This document shows, piece after piece, positions 7,682 to 13,982 of a stretch of 38,120 nucleotides of DNA. Origin of the DNA: an uncultured Alphaproteobacteria bacterium (GTDB lineage Bacteria; Pseudomonadota; Alphaproteobacteria; CAAGCB01; CAG-977); assembly GCA_944393745.1 (NCBI GenBank), contig CALYBD010000025.1:1-38120 (forward strand), given 5' to 3'. The position numbers and the translations under genes were made by a program. Position 1 is the first letter of the stretch. The number at the start of each line of letters is the position of its first letter. The notes under the pieces were generated by a model. The model was not told the DNA's origin, did not search any database, and saw only the letters and a list, made by a program, of their open reading frames with translations.

Positions 7682-7691
7682 GGAGGAAAAA

Positions 7692-7982
7692 ATGGTCGCG
7701 TTTAAAGTCCAATTCAGCACGATTAACGGTCGGATGCCGTATCCGATAATGCTTGATGAAAAAGGTAAAGCTTTAAAAAACACATGGAATATTGATGCGG
7801 TTTTGGGTGTTTCCGACCACCCGTGCACTGGAAACGTTGATATTGATTTCAAAGAACTGTGTCGGGATGTGGAAGCCGCCCGTGGCCGTTATCTGGTCGC
7901 GGTTAGCAACGGTGGAATTGTGACATATCAGCAAGCCATTAAGGAAATGAATGTCCATAAAATCAAGAAAGGAAAGAAATGA
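7692..7982 (+). CDS. Unknown early protein
   Basis: The 96-residue product starts at an ATG preceded by AGGAGG at 7681-7686, the clearest ribosome site in this part of the operon. It is rich in beta-type sequence (VAFKVQFSTINGRMPYPIM) with a basic tail. Its TGA overlaps the ATG of the next gene. No family is recognised. Confidence 0.65.
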   Translation: MVAFKVQFSTINGRMPYPIMLDEKGKALKNTWNIDAVLGVSDHPCTGNVDIDFKELCRDVEAARGRYLVAVSNGGIVTYQQAIKEMNVHKIKKGKK

Positions 7983-8134
7983 AAAAAGCGATTGATGCAT
8001 TGACGCTTCTTGCGATTTGCGGGTGGTTCGGCGTGATGGGGTATTCGGTTTATGTTGATCATGCCCACAAAGCGGCGGTGGACAAGGTCGTTCAGACCAC
8101 CGAGGAACTGCGCGCCAAAGCGGGACTGGACTGA
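7979..8134 (+). CDS. Small single-span membrane protein
   Basis: The 51-residue product has a hydrophobic stretch LTLLAICGWFGVMGYSVYV (about residues 8-26) after a short basic start, then a charged helical tail (AHKAAVDKVVQTTEELRAKA). It overlaps the upstream stop (ATGA). The layout suggests an inner-membrane peptide with a cytoplasmic or periplasmic helix; function unknown. Confidence 0.55.
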   Translation: MKKAIDALTLLAICGWFGVMGYSVYVDHAHKAAVDKVVQTTEELRAKAGLD

Positions 8135-8149
8135 ATTTTCTTTATGGGT

Positions 8150-8170
8150 GGGGCGGTTTTCTGCCGCCCC
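8150..8170 (+). other. GC-rich hairpin in the early operon
   Basis: GGGGCGG (8150-8156) pairs with CCGCCCC (8164-8170) around a 7-base loop. There is no T run after it, so it is not a clear intrinsic terminator; it may instead protect or set off the tRNA-like element that follows 40 bases later. Confidence 0.5.
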
Positions 8171-8210
8171 GGACACAAGGAAAATCAGTCCTGAAATACT
8201 AACAAACAAT

Positions 8211-8278
8211 AGCGGGATAGCTCAATCGGTAGAGCAAGGTGACGTCAAAGGTTGCGGGTTCGAGTCCCGCTCCCGCTT
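8211..8278 (+). tRNA. tRNA-like element lacking a normal anticodon arm
   Basis: The acceptor stem is perfect over 7 bp (AGCGGGA 8211-8217 with TCCCGCT 8271-8277). The D arm is normal (GCTC, loop AATCGGTA, GAGC), with T8, A9, A14 and G18-G19 in place. The T arm is perfect (GCGGG, loop TTCGAGT, CCCGC). The stretch between D and T arms is only 18 nt (8236-8253) instead of about 23, and its bases (AAGGTGACGTCAAAGGTT) cannot form a 5-bp anticodon stem; the core TGACGTCA is itself a palindrome. It is therefore either a decayed tRNA or a deliberate tRNA mimic. No CCA is encoded. It lies in the sense direction within the early transcript. Confidence 0.6.
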
Positions 8279-8307
8279 TCGATAGGAAAACGAAAGAAAA
8301 CAGAAAA

Positions 8308-8562
8308 ATGAAAAAAGAAGAGATTAAAAAACTGGCGGACAAAATGCTGAAAAAAGGACTGACCGCGCCGGACTGCGCGAAAATCGGGTGCTTCCGGACA
8401 TGCTTTTATCCGTTCGACGACTTTGAAACGGAAGACAGCTGGTACGACCGCGACAACGGCAGTTTCGACGACCGATTTTCCACCGTCTATGGCGGGTGGA
8501 GATGGCACTTTGAAACGGCGGAACAGCTGAAAGCCTTTTGTGAAGCTGTCGGACAAGCGTGA
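8308..8562 (+). CDS. Unknown small early protein
   Basis: The 84-residue product begins with a lysine-rich helix (MKKEEIKKLADKMLKKG) followed by an acidic, aromatic body with two cysteines in CAKIGCFRTCFYPF and a tryptophan-rich segment (YGGWRWHFETAEQLKAF). It starts 30 bases after the tRNA-like element. The family is unknown to me. Confidence 0.6.
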   Translation: MKKEEIKKLADKMLKKGLTAPDCAKIGCFRTCFYPFDDFETEDSWYDRDNGSFDDRFSTVYGGWRWHFETAEQLKAFCEAVGQA

Positions 8563-8573
8563 AAGGAAAGAAA

Positions 8574-9287
8574 ATGTCAGAAAGCAATACGATCATAGAA
8601 AGAATACGCAAACTTTTGAAAATCACAGTCGCAAACGGAGCTTCAGAGAACGAAGCAGAAATTGCCTTGCGAAAGGCAAATAAGCTGATTGAAGAATATC
8701 AAATTTATTCTGATCAGCTTGATGAAGGCTCTTCTTATAACGAGGTTTCTTTCAATACTCATAAAAGGCAGCCAGAACAATTCAAACCTGTTATTCATCA
8801 AATTTCTTTGTTCTTTGGAGTATTCGTCATTTTAAAAGGACGAGATACATATTCCTTTTATGGAAAACGCGAATTTTGCGAACTTGCCAAAGAGATGGCC
8901 GAACGTGCTGAGTTTGAATGCGAAATGTCCTTAACGTATTATCGAGAATCGGAAGAATACAAGAAACAAAGATATTATAAAGCCCCCTTGGCAGTATCAA
9001 ATGCCTATAAAAAGGGATTTTATAATGCTGTTCTTGAAAAACTTTGCTTTGAAAATGAAGCGCGTTCCAAAAGTATTTTTTCTACGACAGGACGTAATCT
9101 TGTTCTGAATATACAGGCTGACTTGCGCCGAAATTATGAAGAAGAACATAACATTCACCTTCAGAAACATGATTTAAAAATAAATATAACGGTCAGTAAA
9201 GCAAGTTTAGCCGGACGTTCAGAGGGACAAAAATTCCGCATCAATCAAGAATTATGCAAAAGCGAAAAAATAAAGCGAATTGCTTAA
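8574..9287 (+). CDS. DUF2786 domain protein
   Basis: The 237-residue product has an N-terminal DUF2786 motif (IRKLLKITVANGASENEAEIALRKANKLIEEY in essence, residues 7-40), a domain common in phage proteins and linked to nucleic-acid or stress-related roles, though unproven. The remaining part carries the beta-rich and charged segments (FGVFVILKGRD, FYGKREFCELAKEMAE) usual for the partner domain. Codon use is more AT-rich than the flanking structural genes, suggesting separate acquisition. The start at 8574 (MSESN) follows AAAGGAAAG. Confidence 0.7.
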   Translation: MSESNTIIERIRKLLKITVANGASENEAEIALRKANKLIEEYQIYSDQLDEGSSYNEVSFNTHKRQPEQFKPVIHQISLFFGVFVILKGRDTYSFYGKREFCELAKEMAERAEFECEMSLTYYRESEEYKKQRYYKAPLAVSNAYKKGFYNAVLEKLCFENEARSKSIFSTTGRNLVLNIQADLRRNYEEEHNIHLQKHDLKINITVSKASLAGRSEGQKFRINQELCKSEKIKRIA

Positions 9288-9298
9288 GGGGGGAAATC

Positions 9299-9808
9299 AT
9301 GGACGATATAAAAAATCTGGAAACAATCAAGAGTTTTCTTAAAGAATACAAAACGCAGTACCGGCGAGGCAATGCAATGCCGATCTACTTTACAATAATG
9401 GACTACTACACTTGTTTCGTTCAAGATCGTTGCGGCGAACCGCACCTGTACGAAGACGGAGAATTTCTGAACTATGAGCGTTACAGCGACAAACATAACA
9501 TATCCATAACAGAAGAAGATTTTATGGATCTGCCCGACGTCGTTTACGGGTATACGGAAGAACGCAGTTATCAACGCGGAGTCTTCTTGACCGAAAGCGA
9601 TGCCGAAGAACACCTGCAAAAGAATTATTACCACTACAGCCCGAAAGCCCACACGTTTGTTGATACAGCTTTTCGCGCCCCGAAATTAGAAGCCTTTTTA
9701 AAAGCATTGATCGAATTTTTCGGCATTTCCGGCGAAGAAAAAGAAAAGCCTTTGTTCGGTCGGTATAAAACCGCTTCCGATTACGCCACAGAAAGGAAGC
9801 AATTATGA
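9299..9808 (+). CDS. Unknown early protein
   Basis: The 169-residue product is rich in tyrosine and acidic residues (MDYYTCFVQDRCGEPHLYED, YGYTEERSYQRGVFLTESDAEEHLQKNYYHYSPKA in parts) and looks soluble. The pattern GVFLTESDAEEHLQKN..HYSP resembles segments I have seen in phage and prophage hypothetical proteins, without known function. The ATG at 9299 follows a G-rich ribosome site (AAGGGGGGAAATC). It overlaps the next start by four bases. Confidence 0.6.
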   Translation: MDDIKNLETIKSFLKEYKTQYRRGNAMPIYFTIMDYYTCFVQDRCGEPHLYEDGEFLNYERYSDKHNISITEEDFMDLPDVVYGYTEERSYQRGVFLTESDAEEHLQKNYYHYSPKAHTFVDTAFRAPKLEAFLKALIEFFGISGEEKEKPLFGRYKTASDYATERKQL

Positions 9809-10080
9809 AAGTCGTTGTTTTTAACGTAGAAGGAAAATGGTTCGGAAAAATCAGATCCGGAGAAAAAAAACACGAATACAGACTGGCAACGCCTTACTGG
9901 GAAAGCCGCCTGCGCTTTGCTGATGTCGCCGAGTTCCGCTTGGGGTATCCGGCTAATACCGATACGGATAAAATCATGGCTTTTGAGATTGCCTGCATCA
10001 CAAAAATCAACGGTAAAAATACGGATTTAGCCGTTGATGCGGAAGTGTTCGACATCAAACTGGGTAAAAGATTAGGGTGA
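9805..10080 (+). CDS. Small ASCH/PUA-like domain protein
   Basis: The 91-residue product contains KWFGKIRSGEKKHEYRLATP, which fits the ASCH-type pattern of a beta strand, then G-E-K-x-x-E-x-R. Such small domains bind RNA or modified nucleotides, and phage copies (DUF3850-like) are frequent in early regions. The length matches a single domain. The assignment rests on this one motif and on size, so it is tentative. Confidence 0.55.
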   Translation: MKVVVFNVEGKWFGKIRSGEKKHEYRLATPYWESRLRFADVAEFRLGYPANTDTDKIMAFEIACITKINGKNTDLAVDAEVFDIKLGKRLG

Positions 10081-10085
10081 TCACG

Positions 10086-10283
10086 ATGAGTGTACAGGCG
10101 GAAATCAATTACATTGAACTTTGCACCGTCATTGAAGAAACAATTTCTCTTCTTTACAAAGACGGTTATGTCAACGGCGCATTAACACCCGAAAAATGCA
10201 AAGATATGGCTGAAAAGCTGGGCGATGCTTGGGATTATTTTCGTTCTGATATTGAATACGGAGGTTGTCATGACCGCGGATAA
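10086..10283 (+). CDS. Unknown small helical protein
   Basis: The 65-residue product is acidic and helical (INYIELCTVIEETISLLYKD, then MAEKLGDAWDYFRSDIEYGG). The ATG at 10086 is preferred; a GTG at 10077 in the same frame is also possible. It overlaps the GemA gene start by 14 bases. No family is recognised. Confidence 0.55.
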   Translation: MSVQAEINYIELCTVIEETISLLYKDGYVNGALTPEKCKDMAEKLGDAWDYFRSDIEYGGCHDRG

Positions 10284-10680
10284 ACGCCCTCTTTTAGCCA
10301 AAATCCACATCGCCAAAGCACAGCTGAACCTTGACGACGACCAATACCGCGACATCGTTCGCCGCATAACAGGAAAGGACAGCGCGTCAAAATGCCGGTA
10401 TTCCCAACTGGTCGATTTGATCAACGAATTTAAAGCATTAGGCTGGAAAACACCGAAGAAAAAGGCGTTTCGTCGCACGCCTTTTGACCCGATTAAAAAA
10501 ATCTATGTCCTTTGGGGCGAATTGCAGGCTTTGGGAGCGGTTCAATCAACCGACAAAACCGCACTTGATGCGTTTGTGAAAAAATACACGGGCATCGACA
10601 GCGTTCAGTGGCTCTTGCCCGACCAGCAACGGAAAATCATCGAAATCCTGAAACAGTGGATTAAACGTATCGGGGGTTAA
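10270..10680 (+). CDS. GemA/Mu gp16 family protein (DUF1018)
   Basis: The 136-residue product follows the DUF1018 pattern: AKIHIAKAQLNLDDDQYRDI, RRITGKDSASKC, LVDLINEFKALGWK and a C-terminal helical repeat ending IIEILKQWIKR. Mu GemA is reported to alter host gyrase-dependent supercoiling and host gene expression early in infection. The gene sits immediately before the mor-like gene, as gemA and mor do in Mu. Confidence 0.85.
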   Translation: MTADKRPLLAKIHIAKAQLNLDDDQYRDIVRRITGKDSASKCRYSQLVDLINEFKALGWKTPKKKAFRRTPFDPIKKIYVLWGELQALGAVQSTDKTALDAFVKKYTGIDSVQWLLPDQQRKIIEILKQWIKRIGG

Positions 10681-10682
10681 TA

Positions 10683-11060
10683 ATGAAAAAAAACGGAATA
10701 ACGTTGCCGACGTCAATGTTTGAAATCGCCGAAACGGTAGGATTTGACGCTGCCGTTGTCCTTATGGACAATTTCGGCGGCATCGGATCGTTTTATATTC
10801 CGCGCGTTGCGTTGGAACGCCATAAAATAGCGCGGCTGATCGGCTTTGAAAATTATAAAAAATTGTGCAAGAATTTCGGCGGTCAGCGTTTGTTTATTCC
10901 GCGCGGGGCGTACCGGCGTTTAAAGAAATCGCTGATAATCGAAGCGGACGGCAATATCTCCAACCGTCAACTCTGCCGCATTTTGGGCGTAACGGAACGT
11001 TACGTTCTGAAAGTCAAAGCCGAATTGAAAGAAGACAAAAAACAAGGCGAATTGTTTTAA
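10683..11060 (+). CDS. mor: Mor/C-family late transcription activator
   Basis: The 125-residue product has the Mor layout: MFEIAETVGFDAAVVLMDNF, then the beta-strand motif GGIGSFYIPR, and a C-terminal helix-turn-helix (NISNRQLCRILGVTERYVLK). Mor-family dimers bind dyad sites just upstream of weak -10 promoters and recruit RNA polymerase. No second (C-like) activator is visible, so this protein may drive the late promoters directly; the 28-bp repeat at 12545 and 19644 is the likely target. Its stop overlaps the stop of the convergent gene that follows. Confidence 0.85.
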   Translation: MKKNGITLPTSMFEIAETVGFDAAVVLMDNFGGIGSFYIPRVALERHKIARLIGFENYKKLCKNFGGQRLFIPRGAYRRLKKSLIIEADGNISNRQLCRILGVTERYVLKVKAELKEDKKQGELF

Positions 11061-12388
11061 ATTTCAGATGGTAAGTGTTTGTTTCCTTGTAAGGACTCCA
11101 CGGCTTTTGTTTTATTTTTTATCGCCAATGTTTCCCTGTACTCTTCGGCTTCAGGCTCTTTTATAAATTCAATTTGTGCAAAATTTTTATGTACTTCTTT
11201 TTCGATTTCATCAAGAGAAACTCGGAAAAATTCACGGCGGTCATTAACCATATTTACTTTTTTATCGGCAAACGCTTTATGCAATGAGGTTTCCAAAGCC
11301 GGCGCATCTTCCGAATAAATCAAGGCATGCACATCAAATTTAAACGGAACCGATGCGTCGCCCAATTCATTTACGCGCTCCAAAGGATCAAGTCGCCGTG
11401 TCATGCCGATTTTATATACGCTTTCGCCGAAAGAACCAATGTTTGAAATAACATAAATATGTCCGGCACGTGTCAACTGTGCTTGTGCTAAAGCGCGTTC
11501 TTTTTTAGCGGTTGCTTCTTCAAGCTGTCGTTTTAACGCTTCGATCTCCGCTTTATATTTTTCTGCCTCCGCTCCGGAAAAACCGGAAGCTTCCTCTTCT
11601 TTCTTTTTAAGGGCTTTTTGTGTTGAAGATATTTCTTTTTCAGCTTCTTGCTGAGCTTTTTCTATTTCTTTTTGCCGCCTTTCCTCTTCCTTTTGCAATT
11701 CGCGAATCCGGCGTTGTTCTTCTTTTTCATCTTGTTTCTTCTTAGCTTCTTCATAAGTCAGACGTAACTCGTCCAGTTTTAACCTGAAATAAGCATCTGT
11801 AATTGATATGCCGGCATTTTCGACGGTTTCGTTTATCTGCTCAAACGCTTTAAAAATACGCTCTTCCATTATTTTTATATTATTCCAGCGTACTTTTGAA
11901 ATAATCGCGTCGCATTCACCGTTAAAAGCACGTAAGGCAAGTTTCATCCATTTTTTTGCCCACCGTTCGGCTTTTTTCGCGCTGCCGTCAAGTGTCAGGC
12001 TATTGTTATATAAAACGGCTTTTTTTTCCTGAACCATCTTTTTTTGGCGGTTATAATTGTTTTGAAGGGCTGATTTGTATTTTTCAGAAGAATCAAAATT
12101 AAAAAACGGTTCGTATAAACCGACAGAGTTAAGTTCGGCTTTGCCTTCCAAAAAAGAAAGTTCTTTGTTCAGCTCTTCATAAGTGTGGTATTTGCTTTTA
12201 TAAGTGTTTTGGAGATCGCGTATCTCTTTTTTGATTTGTTCCAATAAGATATTTTGTTTTGATTTTTCTTTTTCGATATCAATGACATCTTTATATTTTT
12301 CGTAAAGTTTATTGTGCTTCGCCGCGCAAAAAACAGATAAAGCGATAAAGAAAAGAAGGGCGATTATCAATATGACTTCATCGTTCAT
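11057..12388 (-). CDS. Membrane-anchored DUF4041 / GIY-YIG (T5orf172) nuclease, SNIPE-like defence cargo
   Basis: The 443-residue product has an N-terminal transmembrane segment (VILIIALLFFIALSVFCA, about 4-21), a long DUF4041-type helical region, a charged coiled coil (about 205-300, rich in E, K and Q) and a C-terminal GIY-YIG domain of the T5orf172 type (309-399): GHIYVISN, VYKIGMTRR, then ALETSLHKAF and RREFF. This architecture agrees, from memory, with SNIPE, a membrane-bound nuclease that cuts phage DNA during injection. It is transcribed against the surrounding operons, is AT-rich compared with the structural genes, and sits between the early and late units, all typical of prophage cargo. 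Protection of the lysogen from other phages is the likely role. Confidence 0.75.
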   Translation of the reverse strand: MNDEVILIIALLFFIALSVFCAAKHNKLYEKYKDVIDIEKEKSKQNILLEQIKKEIRDLQNTYKSKYHTYEELNKELSFLEGKAELNSVGLYEPFFNFDSSEKYKSALQNNYNRQKKMVQEKKAVLYNNSLTLDGSAKKAERWAKKWMKLALRAFNGECDAIISKVRWNNIKIMEERIFKAFEQINETVENAGISITDAYFRLKLDELRLTYEEAKKKQDEKEEQRRIRELQKEEERRQKEIEKAQQEAEKEISSTQKALKKKEEEASGFSGAEAEKYKAEIEALKRQLEEATAKKERALAQAQLTRAGHIYVISNIGSFGESVYKIGMTRRLDPLERVNELGDASVPFKFDVHALIYSEDAPALETSLHKAFADKKVNMVNDRREFFRVSLDEIEKEVHKNFAQIEFIKEPEAEEYRETLAIKNKTKAVESLQGNKHLPSEI

Positions 12389-12544
12389 AAAGGAGATTCT
12401 CCGCTTGACAACAGATAGATATGTAAGGTTGTGTCTGTAAATATTTTAATCCGAAAAATAAGTCTGCGTCAATCTGCGGGGATATTTTCCCTCTTGTGCT
12501 TTTTCCGTCGTTGTTTTATTTTCAAAAACAAAAGCAAATCCGCC

Positions 12545-12575
12545 GTTTGCAGTGAACTGTTCAGAATATTTTCAT
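12545..12575 (+). promoter_or_regulatory. First late promoter with activator dyad
   Basis: A 28-base stretch (12545-12572) is repeated without mismatch at 19644-19671. It contains the dyad TGAACTGTTCA (12553-12563) directly before GAATATTTT, which can act as a -10 region; no good -35 box is present. This is how Mor/C-dependent promoters are built in Mu. Both copies precede late operons. Confidence 0.7.
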
Positions 12576-12590
12576 CTCAGTTGTTTTCCT

Positions 12591-12622
12591 AAAATCAATC
12601 CTGACACGGATTGATTTTTTTT
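12591..12622 (+). terminator. Intrinsic terminator or attenuator in the late leader
   Basis: AAAATCAATCC (12591-12601) pairs with GGATTGATTTT (12608-12618) around the loop TGACAC, followed by more T. It lies after the late promoter and before the first late gene, so late transcription must pass it. It may stop background transcription in the lysogen or serve as an attenuator. Confidence 0.65.
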
Positions 12623-12633
12623 ATGGGAAAAAC

Positions 12634-12831
12634 ATGGACATTGCAGATCAGGCGCAAGCCGAAATCGACAGAATGAACGTCAGGGTTTTAAGAACGTCGT
12701 CCAAAAAAGCGACGCTCGTTTCAGCAGAATTTTGCGTCGAATGCGGGGAGCCGATTCCCGAAGCCCGCCGTTTGGCAGTCCCCGGTTGCCGTTTATGCAT
12801 TGATTGCCAGACGGAACGGGAGTGCGGCTGA
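12634..12831 (+). CDS. TraR/DksA-type C4 zinc-finger protein
   Basis: The 65-residue product has a helical start (DIADQAQAEIDRM) and a C4 zinc finger CVECGEPIPEARR...CRLCIDC (residues 34-58). Short TraR-type proteins bind the secondary channel of RNA polymerase and change promoter selection without ppGpp. It is the first gene of the first late unit, a usual place for this protein in Mu-like phages. A weak ribosome site (GGGA) lies 6 bases upstream of the ATG. Confidence 0.8.
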   Translation: MDIADQAQAEIDRMNVRVLRTSSKKATLVSAEFCVECGEPIPEARRLAVPGCRLCIDCQTERECG

Positions 12832-13145
12832 TGGCGGCGTTTATCGGATTTATCAAGGATTACTGGGGCGTGATCGTCGGCGTTGCCGGATTTTTCTTCG
12901 GCTGGGTCAAGTTTACGGCGGCCAAGACGTATGCTTCAAAAGAAGACGTTTCAAAGCTGGAACACCGCGTTTCGGCGGTTGAACAATCGGTCAAAGGATT
13001 GGCGACGCAAAAAGATATGCATGATCTGACGTTAAAGCTGGAACGTCTGACGGGCAAAATAGACAAGATTGAAGCAATCTCAGAACGCATGGAAAACACC
13101 GTGCGGCGACAGGAAGATTTTTTGATGAACCGGGGGAATTTATGA
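12831..13145 (+). CDS. DUF2730 / Mu gp25-like membrane protein
   Basis: The 104-residue product has one membrane segment (YWGVIVGVAGFFFGWVKF, about 11-28) followed by an extended coiled coil (LEHRVSAVEQSVKGLATQKD and KLERLTGKIDKIEAISERME). Mu-like phages carry such a protein directly before the gp26-like and terminase genes. The start overlaps the upstream stop. The role is uncertain; a lysis or membrane function has been suggested for related proteins. Confidence 0.7.
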   Translation: MAAFIGFIKDYWGVIVGVAGFFFGWVKFTAAKTYASKEDVSKLEHRVSAVEQSVKGLATQKDMHDLTLKLERLTGKIDKIEAISERMENTVRRQEDFLMNRGNL

Positions 13146-13447
13146 ATACGTCATATAAAGAAATCGTCGCGCAAGACCGCCGCTTGGCCATGCTTCGTTT
13201 TTTGTCGGAAGACAACGACTATAAAATAAACGATTCCGTCATGCAGCAGGCTTTGGAACAACTGGGGCATTCGGTCAGCCGTGAAGCGATACGGGCGGAT
13301 TTTGATTTTCTGGCTGAAATCGGATTGATCGAAGTTGAAACGTATTTTGACGGCAAGGTACAGGTTGCCAAAATCACGGGGCGCGGGCTGGACGTTGCGG
13401 CGGGACGCACCGTCGTAACGGGCGTTAAACGCCCCAGACCGGAGTAA
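13142..13447 (+). CDS. Mu gp26-like winged-helix protein (VpaChn25_0724 family)
   Basis: The 101-residue product fits an ArsR-like winged helix: DRRLAMLRFLSEDNDYKIND, then QALEQLGHSVSREAIRADFDFLAEIGLIEVE (recognition helix and wing), ending with GRGLDVAAGRTVV. This family is conserved immediately before the small terminase gene in Mu-like phages; its function is not established. The start overlaps the preceding stop. Confidence 0.75.
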   Translation: MNTSYKEIVAQDRRLAMLRFLSEDNDYKINDSVMQQALEQLGHSVSREAIRADFDFLAEIGLIEVETYFDGKVQVAKITGRGLDVAAGRTVVTGVKRPRPE

Positions 13448-13451
13448 TCAA

Positions 13452-13982
13452 ATGGGACGGCGTTCAAGCATAGACCGTCTGCCCGCCGCCGTTCGCGACA
13501 AAATCGGCGCGCTGCGGCAGGAAGGGCGAACAATTGACGAGATTATGGCAAAGCTGGACGAATTAAACGTTGACGTCAGCCGTTCCGCCGTCGGCCGTCA
13601 TTGCAAACGTTTGGAAAGCATACAGGCATCAATTCGCCAAAGCAGGACGATTGCCGAAGCGATTGTCAAGGATTACGGCGACGAAGATAAAGAGAACAAA
13701 GTCGCCCGCGCAAACATCGAAGTGCTGCACAGCATTTTATTTCGCATGATGGGATCCGAAGACGGCGAACCCGTCACGCTTGACGCAAAGGACGCGATGT
13801 TTCTGGCGACGTCTTTGGAAAAACTGACGAAAGCGGAAAAAACCGACTTTGAAAAGGAAATGAAACTGCGCGACAAAATCAGGGAAAAAGCGGAAAAGAA
13901 CCTTGAAAAAACGGCGCAGAAAAAGGGATTTTCCCCCGAAGTCATCGAAACGATCCGCCGCGAAATCTTAGGAGGGCTGTAA
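13452..13982 (+). CDS. Small terminase subunit (DUF3486, Mu gp27-like)
   Basis: The 176-residue product opens with the family signature GRRSSIDRLP and a helix-turn-helix (RTIDEIMAKLDELNVDVSRS), followed by helical oligomerisation segments (KAEKTDFEKEMKLRDKIREK). In Mu-like phages this protein recognises phage DNA for headful packaging. It sits directly before the large subunit, with overlapping stop and start. Confidence 0.85.
   Translation: MGRRSSIDRLPAAVRDKIGALRQEGRTIDEIMAKLDELNVDVSRSAVGRHCKRLESIQASIRQSRTIAEAIVKDYGDEDKENKVARANIEVLHSILFRMMGSEDGEPVTLDAKDAMFLATSLEKLTKAEKTDFEKEMKLRDKIREKAEKNLEKTAQKKGFSPEVIETIRREILGGL

Noticed and set aside
7479-7691. Extended frame upstream of the gene at 7692
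   Set aside because: It runs through the DUF3164 gene in another frame; the AGGAGG site just before 7692 marks the true start.
8236-8253. Idea that the tRNA-like element is an amber suppressor matching the TAG at 18838
   Set aside because: No CTA triplet and no anticodon stem are present, so it cannot decode TAG in any standard form.
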